Below are positions 17,698 through 28,818 of a stretch of DNA of 64,000 bases, one piece after another. Source of the DNA: Paenibacillus sp. S150 (GTDB taxonomy: Bacteria; Bacillota; Bacilli; Paenibacillales; Paenibacillaceae); the NCBI RefSeq assembly GCF_019352175.1, contig NZ_JACBYI010000001.1, positions 585,112-649,111 of the forward strand. The letters run 5' to 3'. A program made the translations under genes and the position numbers. The notes beneath the pieces were generated by a model. The model saw only the letters and a program-made list of their open reading frames with translations, searched no databases and was not told where the DNA came from. Within the stretch, counting starts at the first letter, position 1; each line of letters starts with the position of its first letter.

Positions 17698-17949
17698 TCA
17701 GTTCAAACCGCGATAAGCGGCAATAGTCAGATAGTTCATATAACTATTGGCCTTCAATGAATAGATATCATTCACCAGCTTATGCAGGGCAGGTCTGCCT
17801 TCCTTGGCATAATTGCGGCTGACGCAATCCCAAATGTCCCTGCCCGTTACATATTCATAGCCGAGGAGCCTGAATTCCTCCGCTTTACTGCGGCACATGG
17901 CTTCGATTTCATCACTTAGCTGTTCGTAATTCCATTGTTCCGATTCCAC
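17698..17949 (-). CDS. comN: ComN-like post-transcriptional regulator
   Basis: A small 83-aa protein matching the post-transcriptional regulator family of Bacilli. In B. subtilis ComN affects comE mRNA and associates with the division site. The family pattern is seen in CRSKAEEFRLLGYEYVT, DIWDCVSRNY, and KLVNDIYSLKANSYMNYLT. The start is GTG 17949, after GGAGGTG. It lies between secD and spoVB as in B. subtilis (yrzD), which supports the assignment. Confidence 0.8.
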   Translation of the reverse strand: MESEQWNYEQLSDEIEAMCRSKAEEFRLLGYEYVTGRDIWDCVSRNYAKEGRPALHKLVNDIYSLKANSYMNYLTIAAYRGLN

Positions 17950-18125
17950 GTGTTGACACCTCCAAAGATCGCTCGCTTATGCATGTTCACAAGTATATAT
18001 TCGACCAGACTTCCGGTCTTTCCTTCTTCCGGCTGAAAAGTTGTCACATCTAAAGCTTGTCATGGAAAAGGCCATGTGCCGCATATCAATGTAGGAGACA
18101 CTATTTTGGGAAGAAGGAGTGCCCT

Positions 18126-19724
18126 TTGAGGAAACAGAGCTTTATTCAAGGAACCTTGATTCTGTTGGCCGCAGGCATCATTAACCGGATGCTCGGTTTT
18201 ATTCCGCGAATTATTTTACCGCGTGTGATCGGCGCCGAGGGCGTGGGTCTATATCAGCTTGGTTACCCCTTTTTCATTGTACTGGTTACCATCATTACCG
18301 GCGGAATTCCGCTGGCCATCGCCAAAATGGTCGCAGAAGCCGAGGGAGAGGGACGCCCCGGGAAATCCAGGAGGATTCTTCATAGCGGACTGGCCCTCAG
18401 TCTCGGGCTGGGTATTTTTTTCACCATACTCGCACTGTTCGGCGCCTCTTGGGTCTCCAATGTCATTCTGACCGACAGCCGTGTCTATTACACCTTTGTT
18501 GGCATGACACCGATGATCTCCATTGTTGCTGTTTCCGCAGTCTACAGGGGCTATTTCCAGGGCAGACAGAACATGATTCCCTCCGCGCTGTCCTCGGTGC
18601 TGGAATCGGTCATCAGGATTGTGTTCATGCTCTGGTTCTCCTGGATGCTGCTTCCGCGGGGAATTGCCTACGCGGCGGCTGGAGCCATGCTGGGAGTAAC
18701 GATCGGAGAGATTGTCGGCATGCTGGCGCTCTTATGGCAATATTATTTTATCGTAAAAAAGGACAAGAACGCGGGCTTATCCCCTTCAGCAGACACCCCC
18801 GCCCTTGTACCGGACAATCAGCCGGAGCCCGGTCCTTCCCCCAAGGAGCTTTCCATTTTGCAGCGGCTGATCAGCATCTCTGTTCCCGTTACTGCCGGAC
18901 GGCTGGTGGGGTCCTTCTCCTATCTGCTGGAATCCATTATCACTGCCCGCAGCCTGGCCCTTGCCGGAATCGCCACAGCCGTATCCACTGCACAATACGG
19001 TTCTCTCCAGGGGATGGTCATTCCCTTGCTGATGCTGCCTGGGGTGCTCAGCTCTTCACTCGCTGTATCGCTCGTGCCTTCCTTGTCGGAGGCTGCGGCA
19101 CGCCATGATCTGCCCGCGATTCACAAAAGAATGCACCAGGCGCTGCGCCTCGCGATGGTAACCGGCGCTCCGTTTGCTGCGGTTATGTACATTTTTGCCG
19201 TACCGCTCTGCACTCTGATGTACGGCAGCCCCGACACCGCACCAATGCTGCGGATGATGGCGCCTTTCGGATTGTTTTTATATGTCCAAGCACCCCTGCA
19301 GGCAGCCCTCCAGGCCATGGACCGCCCGGGCAGGGCGCTGATCAACACACTGATTGGGGCGGTCGTCAAAATCCTGCTAATACTTGCGCTGGCCTCACAG
19401 CCGGAATATGGAATCTACGGCGCGATTATCGCGATTATCGTCAACAGCATCATGGTGACTCTTCTTCACGGCTTCAGTGTGGTCAAGCTGATCTCTCTGT
19501 CGGTGAGAATCGCCGACCCGCTCAAAACAATTGCGGCGATGATCATCATGGCTGCCGGGATGTCCTATATCTACACCTCTGTGCCAATCGCCAAAGCACA
19601 GTGGGCGCAATTCCTGTTCGCCGCCGGCAGCGGAATGGCGCTGTACTTCGGGATCTGCCTGCTATCCGGCTTAATCTCCATACGCGATCTGGACCGGGTG
19701 CCGTTTATTAAAAAATGGCGCTGA
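18126..19724 (+). CDS. spoVB: Stage V sporulation protein B / MOP-family flippase
   Basis: A polytopic membrane protein of the MATE/MOP flippase superfamily. SpoVB is needed for spore cortex synthesis, probably through lipid-linked precursor transport. The 532-aa product has about 14 hydrophobic segments and starts RKQSFIQGTLILLAAGIINR, typical of SpoVB. It carries IPRIILPRVIGAEGVGLYQL and a cytoplasmic proline-rich loop (about residues 225-245) between the two bundles. TTG 18126 follows GAAGGAG and is preferred over a GTG-less 23-codon extension. It is divergent from comN and convergent with the DUF421 gene, 10 bp away. The assignment to SpoVB rather than a paralogue rests on the conserved neighbourhood. 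Confidence 0.88.
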   Translation: MRKQSFIQGTLILLAAGIINRMLGFIPRIILPRVIGAEGVGLYQLGYPFFIVLVTIITGGIPLAIAKMVAEAEGEGRPGKSRRILHSGLALSLGLGIFFTILALFGASWVSNVILTDSRVYYTFVGMTPMISIVAVSAVYRGYFQGRQNMIPSALSSVLESVIRIVFMLWFSWMLLPRGIAYAAAGAMLGVTIGEIVGMLALLWQYYFIVKKDKNAGLSPSADTPALVPDNQPEPGPSPKELSILQRLISISVPVTAGRLVGSFSYLLESIITARSLALAGIATAVSTAQYGSLQGMVIPLLMLPGVLSSSLAVSLVPSLSEAAARHDLPAIHKRMHQALRLAMVTGAPFAAVMYIFAVPLCTLMYGSPDTAPMLRMMAPFGLFLYVQAPLQAALQAMDRPGRALINTLIGAVVKILLILALASQPEYGIYGAIIAIIVNSIMVTLLHGFSVVKLISLSVRIADPLKTIAAMIIMAAGMSYIYTSVPIAKAQWAQFLFAAGSGMALYFGICLLSGLISIRDLDRVPFIKKWR

Positions 19725-19734
19725 AGCCCTTGGT

Positions 19735-20493
19735 CTACAGGCGGTCTACATAAATCTTACCCTTGTGGTCAATGGAGCAAAGAAACACATCGCGGAAATC
19801 AGCTACACCCTTTTGGCGGATTTGTGTTCTAAGCCAGAAACGGGTCTTGCCGATCATCTCCAGGTTTTGGTCCTGAACCTTGCCGTCCATGATCAGCGGA
19901 ATCGGCAGGCCCTCATATCTGATTTTATGGCTCGGCAGCTTCACGCTGCCTGAGCCGCTTTCCCCTGAATCCCCTTTTTGGTTTCCCTGTTTTGCGCCGG
20001 AGCTGCTGTTGCCGCTTTGATTGCTGGAGGAGACGCCCTTGTTTTTTTCAATGACTGTAAGCTGGCCGCTGGTCTCAAGAATTGCAAATTCAACATCCGC
20101 GGGGCTGTCTATATTTTGTCCGCGCAGCTGAAGCAGCAGATCATCAATGTTGTAACGCTGTCTGCGCATCTCTCCACGGTGCAGCTTGCCGTCCGATATA
20201 AGAATGCTTGGCTTGCCGTCGACCAGCAGCCGCAGCTTTCTGCTCTTCAGGCTGAGCTGTGCAACCAGAACCTGAATCAGAACCAGTGTTGCCATGGGCA
20301 CTATCCCATCGTAAATCGGCCGTTCAATATCTTCAATGACGAGTACTGCAATCTCCGCAATCATGATGGAAATTGTCAAATCAAATACCGACAGCTTGCC
20401 GATCTCCCGTTTGCCCATAATCCTCATGCTCAGGAAAATGAAGATATACATCAGCACGGTCAGAAAGATATGGGCGGAAATATGCTGGAACAT
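19735..20493 (-). CDS. yrbG: DUF421 family membrane protein (YrbG-like)
   Basis: A 252-aa protein with three N-terminal membrane segments (about residues 8-28, 36-55 and 62-82) followed by a cytoplasmic YetF/DUF421 domain. The family marks are RIMGKREIGKLSVFDL and the duplicated C-terminal beta domain with LILVDGKP-like and PLIMDGKVQDQNL motifs. Between the two halves lies an unusual Ser/Gly/Gln/Asn-rich insert (about residues 155-185). Function is unknown; B. subtilis homologues include YrbG at the same locus and spore-membrane proteins. ATG 20493 follows AAGGGGAG. Confidence 0.88.
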   Translation of the reverse strand: MFQHISAHIFLTVLMYIFIFLSMRIMGKREIGKLSVFDLTISIMIAEIAVLVIEDIERPIYDGIVPMATLVLIQVLVAQLSLKSRKLRLLVDGKPSILISDGKLHRGEMRRQRYNIDDLLLQLRGQNIDSPADVEFAILETSGQLTVIEKNKGVSSSNQSGNSSSGAKQGNQKGDSGESGSGSVKLPSHKIRYEGLPIPLIMDGKVQDQNLEMIGKTRFWLRTQIRQKGVADFRDVFLCSIDHKGKIYVDRL

Positions 20494-20720
20494 ATTCTCT
20501 TCGCTCCCCTTCCGTTTCTTTCCCGCAGACCTTCAGTGCGGGCAAATTAATGTCTCCCTATTCTGGCCTCTGCACTCAGGGAACATTCGGAAGCCTGCTT
20601 ATTAATTAATGGTAAAACCATTCCTCCCTTTCTTGTACTATTGGGGCAAGCCCCCCCATACAATAATTAGTAATCATACTTGGCACAAACTGTCTGAGGC
20701 CTTTTGCAAGAGCCTTGTCC

Positions 20721-20805
20721 GCAGGGGTAACGCTCAAAAAACCCGGCGTATGCTTTCGAAGCAGTTTTTCTCGAGGCTTATTCGCAGGTGTAACGCTCAA
20801 AAAAC
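20721..20805. repeat. Short direct repeat upstream of the TIGR04086 gene
   Basis: A 22-bp sequence beginning GCAGG(G/T)GTAACGCTC occurs at 20721-20742 and 20784-20805 with one mismatch, 63 bp apart. The second copy ends only about 20 bp before the start codon of the next gene. It may be a leftover of an interspersed repeat or a regulatory site. Confidence 0.55.
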
Positions 20806-20822
20806 TTTTAGGAGGTTGTACC

Positions 20823-21215
20823 ATGTATTTAATCCGCCGTCTGTTTTCGTGGAGAATATCGAGTCCTGTATTATCGGGTTTATGCCGTTCATTCGTTTGG
20901 ATGCTGCTGGGCGCACTTATCCTCTCTCTTCTGCTCTGGGGAAGCGGACTGGAAGAACAGGATCTTACCATGTATACCTATATTGTACACGGCATCGCTG
21001 CCGCTTTCGGGGGATTGACTGCAGGACGAAGAGCATCCAGCAAAGGATGGTATCACGGGGGAATCACGGGAGCTTTCTACGGCGTTCTTGTTCTGCTGAT
21101 TGGTTTTCTGGCGCTGGACAGCACACCTGCCGGTATAGATTGCTTATGGATTCTGGCTGCTGCAGGCATCGCGGCTTTCGGCGGAATATTTGGGGTTAAT
21201 TTACATAAATCCTAA
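20823..21215 (+). CDS. yrzE: TIGR04086 family membrane protein (YrzE-like)
   Basis: A 130-aa protein with four hydrophobic segments and a conserved AAAFGGLTAGRRASSKGW and GITGAFYGVLV, the pattern of the TIGR04086/YrzE family of unknown function, restricted to Firmicutes. ATG 20823 has a strong AGGAGG seven bases upstream. The open frame upstream (from 20715) contains the direct repeat and is not thought to be translated. Position between DUF421 and yajC matches B. subtilis. Confidence 0.85.
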   Translation: MYLIRRLFSWRISSPVLSGLCRSFVWMLLGALILSLLLWGSGLEEQDLTMYTYIVHGIAAAFGGLTAGRRASSKGWYHGGITGAFYGVLVLLIGFLALDSTPAGIDCLWILAAAGIAAFGGIFGVNLHKS

Positions 21216-21312
21216 AATTATTAATTTTTTTAAAATCGAATCCCGTTCCTGAAAATATGGTAAACTGAATCCATCTGACTTCATTTGCGGAATCAAGGAG
21301 GCTTCGATTGTT

Positions 21313-22152
21313 TTGCTTTACCAATCTATGAATTATGTTGTGCTGTACACAGTTGTAATTGTAGCTGTGTTGATGTGGCTCGGTGCCCGCCGCAACCCTC
21401 TATTGGCGTTAGTTGAGATCGGAAGAGAACTCCTGCGCTCTTATAAATTTCTGCTGCTGGTTGCAGGGATGTTCGGCGTGCTGGCCTTAAATAAATACGA
21501 ACTGCAGATAGAGAAGCAAATGCATCTTGCTTCCGATTACACGTCCTTCGTTTTTGGACTGGAGGGTCACTTTGTCAGAAATTTGCAGCATTTATTCTAT
21601 ACTCCCTGGCTGACGCCAATCATTGTATTCTTCTATATTTTCATGCTGCAATCCGTGCTGGCCGCCTCTCTGGGCGTTTACTTGCTGGATAAGAACCGTG
21701 TGATGCTCTACGCAACCTGCTACATGATTATTATCAATTATGCCATCGCTATTCCGTTCTATCTGTATTTCCCGGTGAACGAGGTCTGGTCCTATGTTCC
21801 GGCGGGTGTCCGCTTTACCATGCTGGATGTCTTCCCAAGGTTCGAGCAGGAGTACAGGCCCTTATCGGGTCTCAACAATTGCTTTCCGAGCCTGCACACC
21901 GCAATCTCAGTATCCACAGCACTGCTTGCCTACCGTTCCGGCAACCGCCGCTGGATGGCAATGACTACGGTCTCCGCAGTTATTATTGTGTTCGGAATTT
22001 TCTATCTTGGCATTCACTGGTTGACCGACATGGTTGGCGGTACCCTGCTGGCGGTTCTGTCGACCACGGCTGCCGTCCAGCTCGCCAAGCTCACTCTGCG
22101 CAGCGGAGAAGACAGACTGACCGTCCGCAGCCGTGCAACCGATACCCGCTGA
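21313..22152 (+). CDS. PAP2-family phosphatase (Aur1/Ipt1-like)
   Basis: A 279-aa membrane protein with about six segments and the acid phosphatase motifs on the outer face: NCFPSLHTAIS (motif 2, catalytic histidine) and GIFYLGIHWLTDMVGG (motif 3). This pattern is nearest to the inositolphosphotransferase-like PAP2 branch. Likely substrates are lipid phosphates or pyrophosphates, but this is inference. The TTG start at 21313 lies 11 bases after AAGGAGG; alternatives are weak. It is inserted between yrzE and yajC relative to B. subtilis and is followed by a strong terminator. Confidence 0.85.
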   Translation: MLYQSMNYVVLYTVVIVAVLMWLGARRNPLLALVEIGRELLRSYKFLLLVAGMFGVLALNKYELQIEKQMHLASDYTSFVFGLEGHFVRNLQHLFYTPWLTPIIVFFYIFMLQSVLAASLGVYLLDKNRVMLYATCYMIIINYAIAIPFYLYFPVNEVWSYVPAGVRFTMLDVFPRFEQEYRPLSGLNNCFPSLHTAISVSTALLAYRSGNRRWMAMTTVSAVIIVFGIFYLGIHWLTDMVGGTLLAVLSTTAAVQLAKLTLRSGEDRLTVRSRATDTR

Positions 22153-22174
22153 CATTTTTTTGCAAGCCATTTCA

Positions 22175-22203
22175 AAAGGGACTGCTTCTGCGGCAGTCCC
22201 TTT
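22175..22203 (+). terminator. Terminator of the PAP2 gene
   Basis: Arms AAAGGGACTGC and GCAGTCCCTTT with a 7-base loop lie 22 bp after the stop codon. Confidence 0.85.
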
Positions 22204-22298
22204 GTTTCATGCAAATCTTTAAGCTTGAATTCCTGCAAAATAACCCCACAAAGCGGGGCCTTGGCTTCGATGATGACTCAGGTACTTTGCGGGGACCC

Positions 22299-22415
22299 CA
22301 AAACAGATAAATTCTTATCTTTTAAGAAGAAACGGCTTCGCCGTCCTTATAAAGGCGGTACCCGTTTCAGCGGGAAAGATAAGGCTAATTTTTAGCGTGA
22401 AACATATAAATTCAT
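22299..22415. repeat. Interspersed hairpin repeat, copy 3
   Basis: This stretch matches the copies near 3371-3483 and 5306-5435 through AAACGGCTTCGCCGTCCTTA, TTTCAGCGGGAAAGATAAGG and GCGTGAAACATATA. It fills the gap between the PAP2 terminator and the yajC terminator. No gene is visible in it. Confidence 0.7.
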
Positions 22416-22417
22416 TT

Positions 22418-22458
22418 AAAAAAGCGGCGCCACTCTCCTTAAAGAGGACGCCGCTTTT
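22418..22458 (-). terminator. Terminator after yajC
   Basis: On the minus strand arms AAAAGCGGCG and CGCCGCTTTT are followed by T, 22 bp past the yajC stop codon. It closes the ruv-queA-tgt-yajC run of genes. Confidence 0.8.
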
Positions 22459-22480
22459 ATGTACCGTTTACAATTAAAAG

Positions 22481-22789
22481 CTACTCTTTGTCTTCTACTT
22501 CCACAACAGAGTGGCTGATGGATCCGCGGTCAAAAGTCAGCTTGGTTACATCGTTTACCCGCAGGACCACGATATCATCGGAAATTTCCATGATCGTCCC
22601 GTGAAGGCCACCGATGGTTACTACCTTATCGCCTTTTTTCAAGGCTTTCAGCATGCCGTTGCGCGCTTTGGTCTTCTTCTGCTGCGGACGAATCAGCAGG
22701 AAGTAGAACACCACGAACATCAGCACAAATGGGCCTACAAGACCCAGAATGCTTCCGCCGCTCCCAGAAGCTGCTGCATATTGAAACAT
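22481..22789 (-). CDS. yajC: Preprotein translocase subunit YajC
   Basis: A 102-aa single-span membrane protein that associates with SecDF-YidC. It has an N-terminal hydrophobic segment containing FVLMFVVFYFLLIRPQQKKT, the family hallmark, then a small beta-rich cytoplasmic domain (KKGDKVVTIGGLHG) and an acidic tail. ATG 22789 follows a GGGGGGAG site. It is downstream of tgt on the same strand, the standard arrangement. Confidence 0.96.
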   Translation of the reverse strand: MFQYAAASGSGGSILGLVGPFVLMFVVFYFLLIRPQQKKTKARNGMLKALKKGDKVVTIGGLHGTIMEISDDIVVLRVNDVTKLTFDRGSISHSVVEVEDKE

Positions 22790-22835
22790 AATTCTCCCCC
22801 CCTTTCAAAATGCACTAAAGCACAATCCAGTTGTA

Positions 22836-23993
<1,158 letters not shown>

Positions 23994-25022
23994 TTAATAA
24001 ATAAACATTGCATCGCCGAAGCTGAAAAAGCGGTATTTCTGCCGGATCGCGGCTTCATAGGCGGCAAGGATATTCTCACGTCCGGCTAAAGCGCTCACCA
24101 GCATCACCAGTGTAGACTTGGGCAAATGAAAATTGGTAATCAGTGCGTTAACAATGGTGAACTTATAACCGGGATAGATGAAAATATCCGTCCAGCCGCT
24201 GCATTCTGCAATCGGACCGCCCTGAAATTGCCTTCCGACCGTTTCGAGCGTCCGGCAGGACGTTGTGCCAACGGCTATGATCCGTCCTCCTCCGGCTCTG
24301 GCCGCATTAAGCGCCTCCGCAGTCTCCCCGGGCAGGACGAAATACTCGGCATGCATTACATGCTCCTCCACCTTCTCCACCGACATGGGACGGAAGGTTC
24401 CAAGTCCGACATGAAGCGTAATATAGGCAATTGTCACGCCTTTGTCAGCGATTTGCTCCAGCAGCTCCCGGGTGAAATGCAGACCGGCGGTCGGTGCGGC
24501 TGCCGAGCCTTCATGCTTGGCATATACCGTCTGATACCGCTCTCGGTCATCCAGTGTCTCCTTAATATACGGCGGGAGCGGCATGCTTCCCAGCCTGTCC
24601 AGAATTTCCTGGAATATCCCTGTATAGATGAAGCGGAGCGTCCGTCCCCCCATATCTGCCTCATCTTCAATGACTGCACGGAGCTCCCCGCTGAAAATAA
24701 TTACAGCTCCGGTCTTCAGCTTCTTGCCGGGCTTCACCAGCGCTTCCCAGCGGTCTTCGCCGAGACTCTTCAGCAGCAGAACCTCCGCCTTCGCGCCCGT
24801 GTCTTCCTTGACTCCGAAGAGTCTGGCGGGGATCACCCGCGTATCGTTCAAAACCAGTGTATCACCAGGTTGAAATTGCTCCAGTATATCCGTAAAGTGC
24901 CGGTGCTCCAGTTGTCCGTTCTCCTTGTTCACGAGCAGCAGGCGGGAAGCGCTGCGGTCGGACAGCGGAGTCTGGGCTATAAGCTCCTCCGGCAAATGAA
25001 AGTCATAATCATCTACATTCAT
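23994..25022 (-). CDS. queA: S-adenosylmethionine:tRNA ribosyltransferase-isomerase
   Basis: Transfers the ribosyl part of S-adenosylmethionine to preQ1-tRNA, making epoxyqueuosine. The product of about 342 aa shows [63 protein letters not shown] and [17 protein letters not shown], all typical. I prefer ATG 25022 because it aligns with the usual QueA N-terminus, but TTG 25028 has better spacing to AAGGA and could be the true start. It lies four to ten bases after the upstream SpoIID-like gene and precedes tgt in the queuosine pathway order. Confidence 0.96.
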   Translation of the reverse strand: MNVDDYDFHLPEELIAQTPLSDRSASRLLLVNKENGQLEHRHFTDILEQFQPGDTLVLNDTRVIPARLFGVKEDTGAKAEVLLLKSLGEDRWEALVKPGKKLKTGAVIIFSGELRAVIEDEADMGGRTLRFIYTGIFQEILDRLGSMPLPPYIKETLDDRERYQTVYAKHEGSAAAPTAGLHFTRELLEQIADKGVTIAYITLHVGLGTFRPMSVEKVEEHVMHAEYFVLPGETAEALNAARAGGGRIIAVGTTSCRTLETVGRQFQGGPIAECSGWTDIFIYPGYKFTIVNALITNFHLPKSTLVMLVSALAGRENILAAYEAAIRQKYRFFSFGDAMFIY

Positions 25023-25032
25023 GTTCAAGTCT

Positions 25033-27117
25033 TCATTCCTTAACTATAGTAACGTTATTAAAATAGTGTTGCAATATTTGCTTGTAATCATACCCGTTGT
25101 CCGCCATGCCCTTCACGCCCCATTGGGACATTCCCAGACCATGGCCGTTGCCCCAGCCGATAAAATAAAAGCCGGGACTGCTCGTAACGACCCTGGACGA
25201 AGCATCTCCGCCCATCACAACCGTACCTTTGCCGTTCACCGTCACTTTGCCGGAGGCTGAGAGTACTCCAGCGCTCTGGGAGCTGTTGATGGTTGCCGTA
25301 GAGCCGTCAGCGCCCAATACAGTATAACTGGAGGCAGGTACAATATCAAACAAAGTACTGGGGAGTCCGCCAAACGCCGAACGGAAAAGATCGGGGTATT
25401 TCACCTGCAGAATCTCCCCATTGGCTTTTACCTGTGTGGCTCTTCCCGAAGGGCCGCGCTGCGTAACCTGCAGACTGACTATGGAAGAGGGCGGCGAATT
25501 GTCGGTCTTCCCCGCAAGGCTTTTGAGCAGGTCCGCAGAGGTGTAAGGTCCTTTGACCCAGCTATAGCTTCCGTTCTCATAGAACTGGTCCAGCACAACG
25601 GCCTGATCGCCCGGATTCAGCTTGCCTACCGGACTTGCGCTGCTATCAATGACGGGCAGCGGGCGGATGTTCACATCTTTGGTGCTCGCTGTGGCAATAG
25701 TCAGCCCGGCCGCCGTTCTGCTGCCGGTCAGTTGAATATTATCCTCGCGGGCATAGCCGGAGACGCCGCTATCCAGCAGCAGGTAATACCATTTCTTCGT
25801 AGTCGCAACAGCTGCAGCGTCTTCGGCGCTGGCGACACTGGCGAACGCCGCGCCTCCATTGTCCCACACCTCAGACGGATCGGCCGTCACGCCGCCGCTG
25901 TTGGAGGAGAATACGGCTTCCACTACCTTGCCGCCGCTCATAAGCACCTCGCCTGCGGTAGCATCTACCGCTTTGGTAATTACCGGTGCCTCAGCGCCGA
26001 TGCCGTTGTATACCTGGCTGAGTGTGGTGTCCACCACATTGGCCACATCAAAGCGGTTGCCCTGCGCCAGCGCGTAGCTTCGGGCCGCAACAGCCTGAGC
26101 TTTGAGCGCCTCTTCGGGCCAGCCCGAGGAAACTTCTCCGCCGACAACCGCATACAAATACTGTTCCAACGGGACTTCATTAATTACAGCCAGCGACCCG
26201 GCGAGGCCGCTAAGCTCCAGATCGCCGCGGTAAATACGCTGGGAGCGCTCCGCCAATTGAATGCCGGCCGAATTCCCTGCGGCCACAAACTTGGCCCCTG
26301 TGCCGGATACCTGGTAGTGGTATGCCTGGGTCTCGCTGCTAAGATCCAGACCGGCGTCCGTACGGATCATCATTCCCGGCGCAGCAGCCGCCCCGGCGGA
26401 GACGGCAAGCTGCGGAAGCGCAGCCGCAACGGCCGTGCGCACAGCGGCAAGCTCGCTGTCGCTAGCCGCTTCGCCGACCCATACCGCCACTTGCGCGCTG
26501 CCGTCCGTTCCGTCCACCAGAGTCTTCCAGGCGTCAAAGCCCGCGCCTGTAATCGTGCTCAGGACAGCATCGGCTTCACTCTGGGTGCTGAACTGGCCGG
26601 CAGACAAATGCTTGCTGCCCGTCAGTGCCGGAGCCTGCCCTTGGGGAAGGGATAGGCCAGCTTTGCCTACCCGGGACAATCCTTCCTTAGCCGCACTTTC
26701 GCTGGTATAAGGGCCGGTGTAGAGCTGATAGACGGTCGCACCCTTCCGCGAAGCCACGAACAGCATCGGCTTATCGGAGGTGGATTGCAGCTTCTTGGCG
26801 GCATCTGCCGCCGCCTGCCAAGCGGGGCTCTCCATAACCTTGACCTTGTACCCGTCGAGGCTGACACGGATTCTGTTATTCGCCGGAATGGGCAGCAGCT
26901 GCGAACTGCCGGACATCAGGCTGAAGTCCATTGTGGACTGCAGCGTCACGAAGGGGACGGTAGATTTATATTTGCTGCCTATATCTGCATATAAGGCCAC
27001 ACGAATCGTTGCATTCGAATCGGCATGGCTGTCAGCGGCAGGAAGCAGCAGGCCGCCGGCAATCAGCGCACCCGCAAGCAAGCCTATTCCTGTCTTTTTC
27101 CATCTGGCAAAATTCAT
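25033..27117 (-). CDS. SpoIID/LytB domain protein with SPOR-like repeats
   Basis: An exported 694-aa protein. An N-terminal signal peptide (residues about 8-33, [20 protein letters not shown]) is followed by SPOR-like segments (about 105-225: [20 protein letters not shown], a second [15 protein letters not shown]). The SpoIID/LytB domain is marked by [40 protein letters not shown] and, at the C-terminus, [19 protein letters not shown]. SpoIID-type proteins cleave or enhance cleavage of peptidoglycan; LytB enhances amidase LytC. The SPOR-like parts suggest binding to denuded glycan. The family in this locus lies upstream of queA in many Paenibacillaceae. Start ATG 27117 follows GGAGG. Confidence 0.85.
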   Translation of the reverse strand: MNFARWKKTGIGLLAGALIAGGLLLPAADSHADSNATIRVALYADIGSKYKSTVPFVTLQSTMDFSLMSGSSQLLPIPANNRIRVSLDGYKVKVMESPAWQAAADAAKKLQSTSDKPMLFVASRKGATVYQLYTGPYTSESAAKEGLSRVGKAGLSLPQGQAPALTGSKHLSAGQFSTQSEADAVLSTITGAGFDAWKTLVDGTDGSAQVAVWVGEAASDSELAAVRTAVAAALPQLAVSAGAAAAPGMMIRTDAGLDLSSETQAYHYQVSGTGAKFVAAGNSAGIQLAERSQRIYRGDLELSGLAGSLAVINEVPLEQYLYAVVGGEVSSGWPEEALKAQAVAARSYALAQGNRFDVANVVDTTLSQVYNGIGAEAPVITKAVDATAGEVLMSGGKVVEAVFSSNSGGVTADPSEVWDNGGAAFASVASAEDAAAVATTKKWYYLLLDSGVSGYAREDNIQLTGSRTAAGLTIATASTKDVNIRPLPVIDSSASPVGKLNPGDQAVVLDQFYENGSYSWVKGPYTSADLLKSLAGKTDNSPPSSIVSLQVTQRGPSGRATQVKANGEILQVKYPDLFRSAFGGLPSTLFDIVPASSYTVLGADGSTATINSSQSAGVLSASGKVTVNGKGTVVMGGDASSRVVTSSPGFYFIGWGNGHGLGMSQWGVKGMADNGYDYKQILQHYFNNVTIVKE

Positions 27118-27157
27118 CCTGAGGCCTCCTAGTTATAGAAATGATAGCAAAACAAGC

Positions 27158-28165
27158 TCACTGCGGCTGCGGAGGGAGGGGAAGGCCCAAGTGCTGATAA
27201 GCGGCGGGTGTCACCACTCTCCCCCGCGGTGTCCGCTGCAAGAAGCCAATCTGCAGCAGATACGGCTCATACACATCCTCGATAGTCTGGCTCTCTTCAC
27301 CGATTGTTGCAGCAATAGTATCAAGGCCGACAGGTCCGCCCCGGAAGGAAGTGATCATGGAATGCAGCATTTTGTGGTCGATGCTGTCCAGCCCGCGCGG
27401 GTCCACCTGGAGCATCTTCAGCGATTCTCCGGCAATCTCCGGAGTGATAATCCCGTCGCCGCGCACCTGGGCGAAATCACGGACCCGCTTCAGCAGGCGG
27501 TTGGCGATCCGCGGAGTTCCCCGGGAACGCAGAGCAATCTCCTCTGCGGCATCGCCAAGAATCTCGATGCCAAGCAGCTCGGCATTTCGGGAGACGATGA
27601 AGCTCAGTTCGTCGATCGTATAATACTCCAGCCGGCTGACGACGCCGAAGCGGTCACGCAGCGGCGCAGACAGCAGCCCGGCGCGGGTCGTAGCCCCGAT
27701 CAGTGTAAATGGCGGCAGGTCAAGACGCACCGAGCGGGCGCTTGGCCCTTTGCCGATCATAATATCCAGCGCAAAATCCTCCATCGCCGGATACATGACC
27801 TCCTCCACCGTGCGGTGCAGCCGGTGAATCTCGTCAATGAACAGCACATCGCCCTGCTGCAGGTTGGTCAGCAGCGCGGCCAGATCGCCGGGCCGCTCAA
27901 TCGCCGGACCGGAGGTTGTGCGCAGATTCACGCCCAGTTCATTGGCGATAATATTGGCGAGTGTCGTTTTGCCCAGCCCGGGCGGTCCGTAGAGCAGCAC
28001 ATGGTCCAGCGCTTCACTGCGCATTTTGGCGGCTTCGATATATATTTTCAGGTTCTCCTTGACCCGGTTCTGTCCGATGTATTCCCCCAGGTAACGGGGG
28101 CGCAGACTTAATTCCGCCGCCTGCTCGTCCATCATCAGATTAGCCGATATAATCCGGTCGTCCAT
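27158..28165 (-). CDS. ruvB: Holliday junction branch migration helicase RuvB
   Basis: The ATPase motor of the RuvABC resolvasome. The 335-aa product has Walker A ([14 protein letters not shown]), Walker B ([10 protein letters not shown]), sensor 1 ([20 protein letters not shown]), and the C-terminal winged helix ([29 protein letters not shown]). Length and motifs are normal. It follows ruvA by 29 bp and is in turn followed by the SpoIID-like gene. Confidence 0.98.
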   Translation of the reverse strand: MDDRIISANLMMDEQAAELSLRPRYLGEYIGQNRVKENLKIYIEAAKMRSEALDHVLLYGPPGLGKTTLANIIANELGVNLRTTSGPAIERPGDLAALLTNLQQGDVLFIDEIHRLHRTVEEVMYPAMEDFALDIMIGKGPSARSVRLDLPPFTLIGATTRAGLLSAPLRDRFGVVSRLEYYTIDELSFIVSRNAELLGIEILGDAAEEIALRSRGTPRIANRLLKRVRDFAQVRGDGIITPEIAGESLKMLQVDPRGLDSIDHKMLHSMITSFRGGPVGLDTIAATIGEESQTIEDVYEPYLLQIGFLQRTPRGRVVTPAAYQHLGLPLPPQPQ

Positions 28166-28194
28166 TCATCCATCACTCCGTTCTGTCAAGCTGC

Positions 28195-28818
28195 CTATTT
28201 GGCTATATACAGCAGCCCCAGCGCTTTCTTCATCAGCACATCCACAGGTCCGGTATCGGCGCCCTCTTTCTTCATGATCAGCCATACCCGGTCCAATTCG
28301 GCTTCGGTATAACCGAGTGCCTTCAGCCCGTCCCGCGCTTCCTCCCAGGGCAGCGCCTCCGCCGCTTCCCGGGCTTCAGCCGCAACAGCGAACAGTCCGG
28401 TCTGCATCGGCACCTCGCCCAGACCGCCCAGCTTGTCACGCAGATCAAGAATCATCCGCTGGGCCGTTTTTTTGCCGATACCCGGAAGCTTGGTCAGGAA
28501 GGTGATATTCTCCTGGTATATCGCCGAGATCAGCTGATCCGGCGTCCCGCCGGTCAGAATTCCCAGCGCCACGCGCGGGCCGATGCCGGATACCTCAATC
28601 AGCTTGCGGAACAGCTTCTGCTCTTCTCTTGTCGGGAACCCGAAGAGCAATGTAGCGTCCTCGCGGGTCTGGTAATGAATGTAGATGGTCACCGGACCCT
28701 CCAGCTTGGCAAAAGCATACGGATTCGGGCAGAACACCCGGTAGCCTACACCCTGAACATCCAGCACCACATATTCCGGCTCCAAATGCACAACCGGACC
28801 TCTTAAGTAATCTATCAT
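28195..28818 (-). CDS. ruvA: Holliday junction DNA helicase subunit RuvA
   Basis: Binds Holliday junctions and loads RuvB. The 207-aa product begins [20 protein letters not shown] (OB fold), has the two helix-hairpin-helix motifs ([16 protein letters not shown] and [23 protein letters not shown]) and a C-terminal three-helix domain ([16 protein letters not shown]) that contacts RuvB. It overlaps ruvC by four bases (ATGA), indicating coupled translation. Confidence 0.97.
   Translation of the reverse strand: MIDYLRGPVVHLEPEYVVLDVQGVGYRVFCPNPYAFAKLEGPVTIYIHYQTREDATLLFGFPTREEQKLFRKLIEVSGIGPRVALGILTGGTPDQLISAIYQENITFLTKLPGIGKKTAQRMILDLRDKLGGLGEVPMQTGLFAVAAEAREAAEALPWEEARDGLKALGYTEAELDRVWLIMKKEGADTGPVDVLMKKALGLLYIAK

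Noticed and set aside
20715..20822. N-terminal extension of the yrzE gene containing repeated AGVTLKK
   Set aside because: The repeat is the DNA direct repeat read in frame; AGGAGG just before ATG 20823 fixes the start.
26780..28111. Long open frame antisense to ruvB and the SpoIID-like gene
   Set aside because: It is the complement of two well-identified genes and crosses their boundary; composition explains it.
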